Below are positions 1-12,119 of a stretch of 64,000 nucleotides of DNA, piece by piece. Position 1 is the stretch's first letter. Every line of letters begins with the position of its first letter. A program made the translations under genes and the position numbers. The notes under the pieces are model-generated. The model did no database searches, had not been told where the DNA came from, and saw only the letters and a program-made list of their open reading frames with translations. The stretch is from Paragordius varius (taxonomy: Eukaryota > Nematomorpha). The stretch is taken from positions 5,828,001-5,892,000 of the forward strand of contig OZ176052.1 in NCBI GenBank assembly GCA_964247055.1, read 5' to 3'.

Positions 1-750
1 AAGGTTAGTATGTGACTTTATCAGGGTTAACCTTTGTAAAATTTGATCTCAATTGTTGTGTCGCATATCATTTTTAATTAGATTTTTTTAGTTTAAGCAA
101 ATATTGTTTTAAAGCAATTTTCAAGTAAATAAACATATAGGCCTAAAAGTATTTTTTATTCATCTGTATATGTGTAGAGCGTGATTTAATCATTTTCGAA
201 CAAACCCCTTAGTTCCTCCTCCCTAAATGGTATTACAAATATTTGTTTTAAGCAATCCTACATAAAGCGTGTTGGCTCATCGAATTCAAAGAGAACGATT
301 CCTTTATAAATGTGTCTATACTTGGCCATTTTTTTGAATTAACCCGTTGGTTCGGTCCCATCCCATGAAATGGGGTCTCTAAACAATCGATTTCAACCAA
401 TTTTGCGGAAATCATGTTAGCCTTTTCAAATTTAATAATAAATTTTTTTATTTTAATAATGCGTCTAGAGTATTGAGACTTTTATAATTTTCCTTTCAGT
501 TTAAATCCACTTCGTAGAAACTTATGAATCCAGACACAGAGCCAATTTTAAAAATCAAAAGTTTATTATAATTTGGTGTCATATATAAAGTTAACAGTAA
601 CGATAGCTATTATAGGCCATTTCGGTTTTCAAATGGATAGAAGGGAATTTAATTTACATTTGTCTGTTGCCATGTATTAGATTTTTCATTTTGTTAGTTA
701 AATATTTATGAGCACTGTATTTTTTACTTCACAATTTTCAAATATGTAAT
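1..750. other. AT-rich intergenic stretch
   Basis: No open frame of protein-like composition and no repeat with clear ends was seen. The stretch runs up to the TTAA that bounds the first miniature transposon. Confidence 0.6.
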
Positions 751-754
751 TTAA

Positions 755-1295
755 ATTTGGATGCAACATATTCATTTTAGTCCTTCGATTTGGGGTAGTT
801 AAATACCCGTAAATTCCTTGAAAAATATGGAAGAGATCAAAACCATGACAAAATGTTGCACTTATATAACATTAATAAACCGAAATTTATAAAAAAATTT
901 AAAAAATACTTGATATTACTTGTGTTAAGCTAAAACCGAAAGGTAAAAGTTTAGTCAACGTGACATGTGTGAAATGCTAAAATTGAAAAATAATACAAAA
1001 TAAACCGCTTTTTATATTTCTATCAATGTTAGATGTAATTAATAAAAAATTAGCTTTATTTTAACCCTTAATAAATGAAGACGATATTTTCCAAAAGTTT
1101 TGTAAAATAAAAATGGCGTCGAAGTAGTTTGACATGACACTTTTTTTTCAAAACAAAATTTTATTTAGATATTTTGGCATGTTTATTTAATTTTTATTAG
1201 GATAGAAGCACATATTGGGACCGTTTCCTTTAGTAGCGTTTTCAAAATCTTAACTCAAATTTAGTCTGGGAGATATCCCAATTTGAATCGAAGTG
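755..1295 (+). mobile_element. piggyBac-like miniature element, family A, copy 1
   Basis: A 541-bp non-coding element is flanked by TTAA at 751-754 and 1296-1299, the target site used by piggyBac-type transposases. The right end reads CACTTCGATTC inward on the minus strand. The left end is a one-base-shortened form of CACTTGGATAC. A second copy of the CTTCGATT motif followed by TTGGGGTA lies about 26 bp inside the left end, so the inner inverted repeat is asymmetric, as in known piggyBac ends. A second copy in the opposite orientation is at 7356-7936, and the two match over their whole length. There is no transposase frame, so it would have been moved by an enzyme encoded elsewhere. Family assignment rests on end structure, not on a protein. 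Confidence 0.8.
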
Positions 1296-1299
1296 TTAA

Positions 1300-1980
1300 T
1301 AGTAAGAATCTCATACATGGCAGCTAAGTATATTAATCCCCTGTTAGCCATTTTAAATACTGGAATATATCATAGCTCTCGTTACAGTATATTGATTTTT
1401 GGTTAAATACATATTAATATTCCAGTTTTTTTTAGCGAATTAACAAAAATGTTTATAAAAATTTTGGTAAAAAAAATTTAATTTTTTATTTTTTAATATT
1501 TATTTTTTTAGGAAACGCGCCCAAGGCCATAAGCATATTTTATTGGCAGTTTCAATATTTATTCCATGCAGGCATTGAGTTTTTACTTTATGGCATGCAC
1601 GTCGTACTTGATATATCCAAAATATTTAATCTCTTGAAGTGATTCTTTGGAATTTAAACATGGCCCAAATATTACAAAAACTATCAACATATATACACAG
1701 ATTAGGTCAAGAATGGTTATTCGAAGACCCCGTGTCATTATTATTCTTCTCCTATTAGTATTTTTTTACCACAAAAATGTTTGAATCTAACGATTTAAAA
1801 CTCAAAAAATTGAACGGAAACAAAACCGAATGAACCAAATAACAGTTACAAATAATTTTTACAAGTTAATACCCAGCGGTAAGTGTACATACAAGGGGTT
1901 GGAACCAAAACTTTTTTAGTTCATTTATTGAGTCTATTTCTTTGTCTCTGTTCGAGTTCCGCACAATTTAAATAAATAGG
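1300..1980. other. AT-rich intergenic stretch
   Basis: No gene is supported here. A 33-codon open stretch starting with ATG near 1661 is too short to call. Confidence 0.5.
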
Positions 1981-2121
1981 AATGGATCAAATGCAGTTCC
2001 GAAAAATATTTTGCCATATAATAACCCAGAAATTCTTCTAGGAAATTCAGAACGTGAAGCAATATTTAAGCCGTCAAAAGAACAATGCAATGCAGAAGAA
2101 GATCACCCTAGTAAAAAATAA
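1981..2121 (+). other. short coding-like stretch, possible exon or transposon scrap
   Basis: About 46 codons read open with balanced, protein-like composition (rich in N, P, E and K, few of the F/I/L/Y/K runs expected by chance in this AT-rich DNA) and end in TAA. A possible splice acceptor, AAATAG, lies just upstream after a pyrimidine-rich run. It sits next to a hAT-type miniature element, so it may be the tail of a larger decayed element. I do not recognise it, and a chance open stretch is quite possible. Confidence 0.25.
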
Positions 2122-2174
2122 GCACCGCGAATAGACGGAACTGTAGAAATAATTCTTTTTTTTCTATCCGTATA

Positions 2175-2437
2175 CGGGGGTATCCAACATCATGCCCTCC
2201 AAAATTTTTCTGCGGCCCGCGACAAATATATACAAAATTCTATGAAAAAAATATTTTCCTAAACAAAGAATCTGATAATCTTTCCGAATTTTGTAAATGA
2301 ACTAGCAAAATATTTGACAATCTTAGGTCTAAAATCTAACAAAATATTTCTTAATTCCCATATATTTTTCAAATTAGGCCCGCCGGATTTTTTATCCAAA
2401 AATGCGTCCCGCGAATTCATTGTGTTGGACACCCCTG
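2175..2437 (-). mobile_element. short hAT-type miniature element, copy 1
   Basis: A 263-bp non-coding element in reverse orientation to the best copy at 60800-61060. Its outer right end reads TTGGACACCCCTG and the left end is a decayed form of the same inverted repeat (CGGGGGTATCC). Inside each end lie GCGGCCCGC-like and GGATTTTTTATCC-like blocks shared by the family. A convincing 8-bp target duplication could not be seen at this copy. Confidence 0.7.
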
Positions 2438-3954
2438 CACTAACCATATTTTACCAAAATAAGTAAACGACAAAAGCTACATAAATTTTGAATTATTGTT
2501 AGATGGCTTCTAAAGTATTTACTACGACATGGAAAATTTTAATCAAAAGTTTTCATAATACTTTCTAACGTTAAATTAATTAAGTGCCATTGATTGTGGT
2601 ACTCGGTACATAATACTTTAAAACTCCTATTTCAACCATTCTTGAACATTGGCGGGACTGATGAAACCTGGATTAATTATTAAATTACTAAAGGAAATCA
2701 CAACATTGAATTAAGCCTTTTTTTCTTACCAAATTATGAGAAATATGTATCAATTGAATTTTTTAGAGAGCGTCATACAAGCCGTACAGTTAAATGTTTG
2801 GGTTGATACACACTTGAGAAGAGTCCTGCCACAATTAAAGTAAAAAATAGAAAATTGTTGAAGTTGCCACTGACCAATTATTGTTTGCAGTGCAAATAAT
2901 TTTAGAACAAAATAAATTTATAAATACATTATTACGACAGTTATACGTAAAAGATTGTAAAACGTTTCAAAATAGATTTGGGGGGGGGGGGGGAGGGGGG
3001 AGGGCTAGGGATTAAATCCTAAAAACGTTGCAAATATTTGTCATAATTACATACATTGTCCTTGTTTCTAAAATTGTGACGCAATAAAAGTTAAGGAGAA
3101 TAGGTGAACACCTGAGAAACCGGGCTATAAATGGAGAATGAAAAGCAATTAGTTTAAAAGCTTAGCCATTTGTTTCAATAATGTAATGACGAAGTGTAAA
3201 CCTTTATTTCAAATATAAAATCCAAAAAAAAATATTTTATATTACATAAAACCAGCCTCTATTATTTTTTATTATGTAAATAAACAAATAGAAACAATAA
3301 AATTAGTTAATATCTAACTATTAACTGATATGAGAGAAAACGTACAAAATTAAAATAAAATCGAAAATTAAAAAACAATATTATAAAGACGGGTATTTTA
3401 TCGTATTCAAAATAATAGGATATATAAAAAAATAAATCAATTTTATTTACTATTAACTTATTTTAAAAGTTAAAAACAAGAAATTCTTGGATTTATCAAA
3501 ATATTTGGAAATGTTGTTGTTATTAAAATAAGTCATTTTATTTTAAAACAATTAAAAATTAGTGTTTTTTGAAAATACCAATTCAAATTAAATACTAAAG
3601 ATATATAATTTTTTGTAATAGATATCATATAGAAGTAATGATTTATACAAATAATATTACATAATTTTATTGGGTATACAAAAAATATTTGTAATTTTTC
3701 ATTTATCTTTTGGTATTAAGTATAATGAAAAACTTAGCCAGTTTTTGTATTTTTTGCATCGTTCGTTATTTTATTTAAAGGTTTTTTTATTTGTGAGATG
3801 GACTAAGCCTCAAGGGTTAGATAAAAACAAAAATTGCGATAATTAATATTAAAAGTTAACAAGGTAGGAAATACAAATTTATATTTAGCAATCTGGCCTC
3901 CTAATTACATTTAAATATGTGTATATTCCTTTAAACCTAAACAGACAATAAAAA
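2438..3954. other. AT-rich intergenic stretch
   Basis: No gene seen. It holds a G-rich run (listed separately) and otherwise low-complexity A/T sequence. Confidence 0.6.
2980..3004. repeat. poly-G tract
   Basis: Thirteen or more G in a row followed by AGGGGGGAGGG. It is very unusual in such AT-rich DNA and could form a G-quadruplex, though polymerase slippage is the simplest source. Confidence 0.85.
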
Positions 3955-4184
3955 AGTTTGACTGGGCGGGCCGCATTTTTAACTCAAGAAAATGGTGGGA
4001 CGCATTCATTGATAATTTTTTAGATTTCAAACATTGGATTGTAAACTGCAAAAACAATTTAACATTTTTTTCTAGATCCTGCCAATCTTATTAAAAAAAT
4101 TGTTTAGAAACTAAGATTTTTTGACCATATTTTCGCAAATTTTGGAGGTCCAAATTTTGGCGGGTCACGTGTTGGACACCCCTG
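3955..4184 (+). mobile_element. short hAT-type miniature element, copy 2, left end lost
   Basis: The interior GGGCCGCATTTTT and GGGACGCATTCATTGAT blocks and the right end GTTGGACACCCCTG match the family. The first 20 or so bases, including the left inverted repeat, are missing. Confidence 0.7.
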
Positions 4185-5934
4185 TACTAGATCATAATTA
4201 TTGAACTTGTTCAGAATCCAAAATATGGTATAGCTTAAATATTTCTTTTATTTTTGACATGTCATTTGTGTTCATATTATTATACTAACTTTGGATTATT
4301 TAATCTTTAATTTTTGTTGCTTCTATAGCAGTGGTATTCATCAAAAAAAATGTGCACACCATATAATACCGATAAGCATTTTATGGCTATTTGACACATT
4401 TACAGGTGGTAATTAAACTTTACAAAATTGAATAAATATTTCTGGACCATAAATACCACTGGTCTCGAGTGTGTTAGTGTATAAATCAATACAATTAGGA
4501 GTTAAGAATAAGGGTGATCTTAAAATTTGCTAAATTCTTAATAAGACTTACTAATTTTAAATGTTTGATATAATTTGTTGACTTTCTAGGCCGAAGGCTT
4601 TTTGACCTATATATAAATGTAAACAATGCAAACTTCATTGTCCATGAATAACCCAAGTAAGTGTTAATTAAAAGAATAAAGCAAAAACTACTTTGAAAAA
4701 TAAAATTGAAATGTTAGCCCCTTCTAACCAAACTTTTTTAGCTAGTTAATGAAAAAAAAGAGCCAGTAAAAAATGTGTTTTATATTACTATTTCATATAA
4801 CACCCTCTTTAAACCCCGTTTAAGTTAATTACATTTCTAAATTGTGCATTTATCAGATTACTTTTTCATTTCATTTCGAGATAAAAAATTTAAAATTAAC
4901 TAAACTACTTGGTGGTCTATTATCATCTGTAAAAATTATCATATACACAAATATCTTTTTATATCCGTAAGGGAATTTTTTGAAGTTTTTTAAAAAGTTT
5001 TTTTTTTGCAAAAAACAGATTTATTATACATTTTCCTGAAGTAGCTTGAAATTCAAAAAATAGGGTCGAAGTTTAGATAAAATTAATTTTTAATATAGAT
5101 GTATTAAAAATATTTCATTAGATATATATACGTACTAAATGAAAAATCCCCGCTTACAATTTTAAATAAAAGTGTAAGTAATAAACAGCCTTAAAATAAT
5201 CAGAATTATTAGAGGTGTATAGTATTGTAGTTTTTAAATGTAATTTACAAATTTTTTTATTCAATAATTTTACCATTTTATATCTCATCCCAGTTTCATC
5301 AAATGCTAATTTTCTCAAAATTTTAAAAATAATAATAATAAATAAATAAATAGAATATAACAATCAATAAATTTAAATTTTTATAATTATTGTTTTAAAA
5401 TTTTGTGTTTATTATTTACATATACTTATTTATCCTAAAAATTACTGTATACTTCACAAACAAAATCATTTTATGGTAAAATATTTCGGACAACTTTTCA
5501 TATAAAATCATTTCATCGAATAATATAAAGAAAAGATGATTTTTGGACTTATTCCCTAAGATGGCACCAGGAAAACTTATGTAAAGTATGAATTACACTT
5601 ATATTTTATATATTTATAATGTATTTTAATTTCAGACTTTATAAACTCGATATAATGAGCCAAGTGTAAACATACTATTGAATAATAAATAAGTATAATG
5701 TAAATTTGATTAAATATTAATATTTATTTTTTTGAATAATATATGGGGGTAATTTAATTTTTCAATTCTAGTTTGGGCGATTTAGAGAGTTCCATATTCC
5801 CAAATTTTAAACGGTTATGACTTTAAAAATCTAAAATCTTCTTGCTTAAAAATCGAAACTAGGCATATTGATCAGAATAAGCCAATTAGTTTCAGGACAG
5901 TGAGGAGAGATTATTAATCCATTATACTATCGAA
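4185..5934. other. AT-rich intergenic stretch
   Basis: Nothing with clear coding or repeat structure was found on either strand. Open frames here have the F/I/K/L/N/Y-rich composition expected by chance. Confidence 0.6.
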
Positions 5935-6455
5935 ATTCAATTATTCCTTTCTTGGGTTCTATTTCGTCTCATATGCATATGATAAAATTTTTAATCATAA
6001 AATACATTACGAAAATTGTATTGGTGATTGATTTTCGTTTTTAATGGGCAAACTGCTAAAATTGTAAATACATAATCAAATATATAACTAAATTTGTTTT
6101 GTCTGGGCCTAGCTTAGCTAACTTTAATTTACGTATTTATATAAAGTTTTACATAAAACAACAAACGTATACCTTATTTCCGAAAATTACCCTACTAATA
6201 TATTTTGATGGAAAAGGTATTTAATTTTAAAGGCAACAGAACGATGTATTTAGTATCTTTAACTTCAACATAAAAAATTTCAAATATATATATGTTGCAA
6301 TTAAACTATAGTTTAGCTTATTTTTGAACTATATCAATCAATCATTTTCGATAATTTATCGTTAAAGGTAAACATTTGTAAATTTATCTTAAACATGTGT
6401 ATACTATATTATCAATATTTTTGATAAAATAGCCTTATTTAAAATCAAAAAAAAA
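5935..6455 (+). repeat. unclassified dispersed repeat, copy 1
   Basis: About 520 bp that match, in reverse complement, the stretch at about 9800-10300. Shared landmarks include TTTTGTCTGGGCC, a TTACCCTACTAATATATTTT block, an ATATATATATGTTGC block and GTATACTA followed by ATATTTTTGATA. No target duplication or terminal repeat was identified, so the class is unknown. Confidence 0.6.
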
Positions 6456-7351
6456 TATATTTTTCTATCCGAAATAATATTGTTTCAGAAAATTTATGTT
6501 AGAAATATGTTTAAAAAAATATATATTGAAAATTTTTTAAATATTTAATACCACCCAAAATGTAAAAATATTTTATGCATGGTGCGCATTTAGTAGGTTG
6601 AGTATAACTGCATCACAAATATTAATTTAAATAAAGTGGAAAATATAAATTGTGTCCCTAGAGGGCGTTTAAAATTGTTTTAACAAAATAGACTAATTTT
6701 GAAGTTGTTAGGAAAGTTGTGTTAACATCAGTCAGTTTTACAAATTTATCTATATTAGTGGAAAATAAATGGTTTTTCAAAAATTTCATATTTTATACAT
6801 AATATGTACAAATTTCAATAATTGATACACTTTTAAAGCGTTAATATTTTAATTTCAATATAATGCCAAAAAAAGGCACACAAAACAGCTCAAAAAGTTA
6901 ATTTGAAATTTATCGGAATTTAGATTAAACATTCCAATCCAATATAATAATGATAATAATAATTTACAAATTTTAAAAATACAAGATCAAAAGAAATTTT
7001 TTTTTAGTTTTTCAAAGAGGAAAATACTAAAAAGGAAATTATTTTTCAATATACACGTATTTTTTTATGTTGTATTTAAAAAAATGCAAATTTGCGACAC
7101 AAAAGACACATTACATTTGTTTTACACAAATGGGTTTAGGGATGCTGAAAAAAGTGTGAAAATTTTGAATTTTTTTTGTTTTATCGTCACTGTTTTCCCC
7201 TTCAAATGAATTTGGTAAAAACCCAAAATGGCTCTATTTTTTAATTATTTTGCTATGAATTATTTAAATCACCTAGAATTACATTTTTTTATTAATATAT
7301 TGAAAGCGTAAATTAACAAATTAAATATTTAAATGTTTCTACCTATTTGTT
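6456..7351. other. AT-rich intergenic stretch
   Basis: No gene or bounded repeat could be supported. Confidence 0.55.
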
Positions 7352-7355
7352 TTAA

Positions 7356-7936
7356 CACTTCGATTCAAATTGGGGTATCTAAATACCCCAGACTAAATTT
7401 AAATTAATATTTTAAAAAAACTACTGAAGGAAACGGTCCCAATTTAAATTTATGCTCCTATCGTAATAAAAATTATATAAATATGTCAAAATATCTTAAT
7501 TAAATTTTGTTTTGAAAAAAAAGTTCCATATCAAACTAGTTCGACGCCATTTTTATATTACAAAATATTTGCAAAATATCGTCTTTATTTAATTTTAAGG
7601 GTAAAATTAAAGCTAATATTTAATTAAAATTACATCTAACACTGATAGAAATAAAAAAACGGTTTATTTTGTATTATTTTTTAATTTTACCATTTCACAC
7701 ATGTCACGTTGACGAAATTTTTACCTTTCGGTTTTAGCTTAAAATAAGTAATATCAAGTATTAATGAATAAAATTTTTTATATATTTCGGTTTTTTAATG
7801 TTATATAAGTGCTAAATTTTGCCATGATTTCGATTCCTTCCATACTTTTTAAATTATTTGATTTTAAACAGGACTGGGGTATTCAACTACCCCAATCTGA
7901 ATCGAAGGACTAAAATGAATGTGTTGTATCCAAGTG
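7356..7936 (-). mobile_element. piggyBac-like miniature element, family A, copy 2
   Basis: A 581-bp element flanked by perfect TTAA at 7352-7355 and 7937-7940. Terminal repeats are CACTTCGATTC on the left and, read inward, CACTTGGATAC on the right. An inner repeat of about 34 bp (CTTCGATTCA, then TTGGGGTA, then TACCCCAG) lies at the very left end but about 26 bp inside the right end, the offset end design known from piggyBac elements. It is better preserved than copy 1 at 755-1295 and opposite in orientation. It has no coding capacity. Confidence 0.82.
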
Positions 7937-8116
7937 TTAAGTTTACTTTGAAAGATTATTTAAAGAAAATTATATATATTCAAATATTTTATCTTTTGTT
8001 CTATTAAGTTTTTAAAATCTGTTAAAAAATTATTTTTTTAAATGAACAATAAATTTAAGATTGAAGAATGGTGTCAGTTAAAAATGTAGGTTTCATACTG
8101 AATATGCCCTTTAAAT

Positions 8117-8313
8117 CAGATCTGTCCAACACAACTGGCTTTGCGGGCCGATTTTTTTGATCAAATAATCCGGTTGGCCGCATTTGCAAAATTCTTAGGC
8201 ATAAACAAATATTTTATCGATTTTAGATCTAAGATTATAAAAACAACTATTTTAACATTTTTTGCTAATTCATTACCAATTGTCAGTAATTTAATATTTT
8301 ATGGAGAACCCTC
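8117..8313 (+). mobile_element. short hAT-type miniature element, copy 3, decayed
   Basis: The left end (CAG, then TGTCCAACACAACTGGC) and the GCGGGCCGA and GTTGGCCGCAT blocks match the family. The right inverted repeat is no longer clear, so the end is approximate. A 60-codon open frame starting at 8141 lies inside this element and should not be taken as a gene. Confidence 0.65.
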
Positions 8314-9029
8314 TCTTGAATAAACAGTCAACAATCAAAAATTTTAAACATATATGTTAATAGTATTTTTACACATGAATATAAACAATTGTTATAAAGT
8401 TTTTTGCTATTACCAGTAATTTTTAATTTACACTATTGAGATATGCAGTTAGAAAACAATTTTGTATCTTAGTCTACCGTCGGAACCGGCATAGGAATTT
8501 ATATCAAAATATGATTTAAAATAATTTAATACGGATTCATGCTTTTTGGCACTCTGCGTTAAATAGATAGAACTCTAAAAACATATATTTTAGGTGCCTA
8601 GAAACTAGAAACACATCTCCATAAATCTATCGAATATTTTAATAAATTTTGTCTGTAAATATTTGGCATTAGGCACACCGATAATTTTTAAACAGTGAAA
8701 TACTTATATTGATTCATAACATAAATACGAATGCGTACTTCTTTAATGATTTCTACCCTACGCGTAAAATATTTTATTAAATTTTTGATCATTTAACCAT
8801 CAGAAAAGCGTTTTTATTCATGTAAAATAGGTCTTTATCTATATATATCACAAATTATTGATTTATAAGTGGTGTCAGTTTTAGTCAGATTACTAATGGG
8901 CCCACTATTTCTCTTTTTGATTTTTATGGCTTTTCCAGATTTTTTATTTTTCCAATAAATTTGAAAATTTTATAGCTCGTTAATAGCGTGGCAATATGAT
9001 TTTTTTTCCTTATTTTTTCTATAGAATAT

Positions 9030-9064
<35 letters not shown>

Positions 9065-9640
9065 TGTCCGATAAAATCATGTAAATTTATACAAATTTAT
9101 GTTAGAGTGAGATAACACGCTTTTTGTTTATACAAAATACAAACACACATAATAATGATAATTCCAAGATTGTCTTCTTGTGTTTGCTTTCCAATAGAAA
9201 AAATATTATGTATTGAATGATAAATTTTATTTTGAATTTGATTTTGTACTTCTTTTTTGGCAAAAACCAAAATTTGTCCAGTTTTAGTAAAATAATTGTC
9301 AACGTAAACATATGTATATATACACATTCTACAGTTTATAAGAATATAGAATTATCAAGTTTTTTTTGCTACTAAAAATTATTTTGTTAACTTTTATTTG
9401 TGCACAATGCAATCCATTATTTTTGATTATAATCACCAACAAAAGCTTATAATTCATGCAAAAAAATTGAATGAAGATTTATCACACTAAAAAAATTTTT
9501 TTAGATCAATTCCCTGAGAGGATTTTATTTTACATATTTTTTTACAATTATTCTTAATAAAAAAAACCAAATTATTATTGAGAAATAAATCCAAAAATCG
9601 CACACAATATCAGTTTTTTTTGATCAAAAACAAAGAAAGA
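8314..9640. other. AT-rich intergenic stretch
   Basis: No gene seen. It contains an (AT)n run, listed separately. Confidence 0.55.
9026..9064. repeat. (AT)n microsatellite
   Basis: About 39 bases of alternating A and T with one interruption. Confidence 0.9.
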
Positions 9641-9689
9641 ATGCATTAGGGGTGTCAATCAGTTTTATGCAAAACCATTCATTTTTTTA

Positions 9690-9785
9690 TTTCAATAAAA
9701 TAAAAATTAGAAAAATATTTTTTAGCTATAACGATAATTTTGTATTAATTTTGGCGCGGTTTGTGCAAAAGTTACGTAAAACGAA
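9690..9785 (+). repeat. direct repeat, left copy
   Basis: Matches 10303-10395 in the same orientation, starting TTTCAATAAAATA and ending AAAGTTACGTA. The pair brackets the repeat at 9800-10300. A hAT-like TAGGGGTGTCAATC sits just outside, at about 9648. Confidence 0.5.
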
Positions 9786-9799
9786 CACCGACCCGTTTT

Positions 9800-10300
9800 T
9801 TGATTTTAAAAAAGCTTGTTGTATCAAAAATATTAATTGTAGTATACACATATATAAACTAAAATTACAAATGTTTACCTTTATCGATAACTGATCGAAA
9901 AATGACTGATTGATATTTTAAAATAAGCTATCTGTAGTTTCATCGCAACATATATATATATTTGATTTTTATGTTGAAGTTTTAGATACTAACTTACATC
10001 CTTGTGTTAGCCTTTAAAATAAAATACCTCTTCTTCATTAAAATATATTAGTAGGGTAATTTTTGGAAAATAAGGTATACATTTGTTATTTTATGTAAAA
10101 ATTTATATAATTACGTAAATTAAAGTTGGCTAGGCTAGGCCCAGACAAAATTAGTTATATTCGCACCTATATGTATGTATTGCATTTATCAGCAGTATTA
10201 CCTATTAAAAAGGAAAATCAATTAATAATACAATTTTTGTAATATATTTTATGATTAATTAACATACGCAAACGAGAGGAAATCGAATCCAAAGCAGAAA
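9800..10300 (-). repeat. unclassified dispersed repeat, copy 2
   Basis: Reverse-complement match to about 5935-6455. This copy is flanked on both sides by a 95-bp direct repeat (9690-9785 and 10303-10395), which copy 1 lacks. Confidence 0.6.
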
Positions 10301-10302
10301 TT

Positions 10303-10395
10303 TATTTCAATAAAATACAAATTGGAAAATTATTTTTGAAGTTCAATGATAATGTATTATTTTTAGCCCTCTTTGCTAGTAAAGTTACGTATTGT
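10303..10395 (+). repeat. direct repeat, right copy
   Basis: Partner of 9690-9785, with about three quarters of positions the same by eye. Confidence 0.5.
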
Positions 10396-11179
10396 GATTG
10401 TTGTTTTTAACAAAAACTACCTCCTTTTTTAAAATTTTTTAAGTGAAGTGATATTTTTAAAAATTTAATTTTAGGATATATTTTAAAGAGAGATTCATAA
10501 ATAACTACAATCTGGTGATTTATTAAAAATGCCCCAAATACTTTTTGCAAATTCCACAATTTTATTATAAATTTGATTTCAAATGAAATAAAAAAAATGG
10601 ATTAAAATATTTTTTGCTGTAAAACATTAATGTCCCCAGAGATCGCATTAGCATATTTTTTCCATAACCAATTTCAAGGAAGATTAGACGACTTAAGATA
10701 TGATGAAAATGTAATTAAATTATATTATAATAATAATTAATCCTCAATAAAAAGTAAAGTACTCTCACTTTTTGCAAACATAATTTTTTTAGACTATTTT
10801 TATTAAATATATTATTCATGTATTTACCATTTTTGAAATATTTTTAATTTTAATGTTTGGTTAGTAAAATATTTATATATTAGGTTAAACTCGATGATAT
10901 AATTTATATTTTTTTGGAAGCATTGCCGCTATCCCTCAAGCGAAAAATGTAATTTATTTTTAAATGTTATTGGAATTTTATTGTGAACTTTTTCAATAAC
11001 ATCATATTTAAATAAACTAGAGCATATACGCGTTCATAGGATTTTAAATATTTTTTCATTTAAGTTGCTCAATTAACCAATTATTATTACTTATGCAAAA
11101 ATTATCCACTATTATACTTCAATTTAAATAGAATCTTTTTGAATGTTGAGATATTTTAAAAATCTTAAAACATATGCTA
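10396..11179. other. AT-rich intergenic stretch
   Basis: Nothing supportable was seen on either strand. Confidence 0.6.
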
Positions 11180-11187
11180 CTTTGGAG

Positions 11188-11450
11188 CAAAAGGAGTGTC
11201 CAACACAATGGCTTCGCGGGCCGGATTCACAAAATATATATAGGCACCTAAAAATATTTTATTAAATTTTCAATATACAATGTAAAAACTACTATTTAAA
11301 TTAACAATTTTCAATTGCAGAATTTGAAAAATCTTATTCAGAAATATTGTTTGATAAAATTAATTTTACTTAGATTTGGTAAAATTTTGCATTTGAAATT
11401 TATCGCGGTTTGCAGAAATATTTCGGAGGTTTGCATGTTAAACACCCGTG
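11188..11450 (+). mobile_element. short hAT-type miniature element, copy 4
   Basis: A 263-bp element with left end GGAGTGTCCAACACAATGGC, GCGGGCCGGATT inside, and right end GTTAAACACCCGTG. The flanking octamers CTTTGGAG (11180-11187) and CTTTAGAG (11451-11458) agree at seven of eight bases, the 8-bp target duplication expected for hAT elements. Confidence 0.78.
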
Positions 11451-11458
11451 CTTTAGAG

Positions 11459-12119
11459 TCTCGCACATAAAATGATGATATTATCAAATATTGTTTAAAT
11501 TAACCTGAAATGAGCAGTTAAACCGCTCGAATTTAGTTGCTCCTGTCCTGGCAAATTTGAAATTGTTATTGATTTAAAATTTTTCTCTCCCTTTATATAC
11601 ATATCTATTTAGTTATCATGGACCTAGTTGAATTTATATTCTGAAAAAAAATCCCTATTTTTTAAAATAAAGTGCATTTAGCATAATAGTTTGTGGAATT
11701 GCAATAGGCACTTTAATTGTATCCCAATCATAGTTTTTTCATCTTTTAAAACATGTTAAAAAGATACGCTTGCTACAATGTTTAAGCGACTGTTTAATTT
11801 TAAAAGATTTATTTGATTTGCCAATTATACAGATAGGCTATTTGTCGCTAAGAATTACTGTAACTTAACAATTGTGACAACTGTGCCTTGGCAATTTTTC
11901 CTTTTTATTAAAATAAAATCTCATAAAAATAGATAATAAAAATTAAAAAACACCTTGCAACATTGTCCCATCTGGGAAGTGGGCACACACACCTAAATAT
12001 GTAGTACAAACGTTTAGGTTTGAGTCTCGATTTATAAAAATTCTTTTAAATATAAATATATTTTTGAATCAATTATTTTATTTTATTTAATATGTTAAAT
12101 TTTTAAGTTATATCAAGAT
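11459..12119. other. AT-rich intergenic stretch
   Basis: No gene or bounded repeat seen. Confidence 0.6.

Noticed and set aside
8141-8323. 60-codon open frame on the plus strand
   Set aside because: It lies inside a hAT-type miniature element and reads through its repeat sequence.
9097-9327. Overlapping minus-strand frames of 69-76 codons
   Set aside because: Chance-like Ile/Lys/Phe/Tyr-rich composition, two competing frames and no splice or family evidence.
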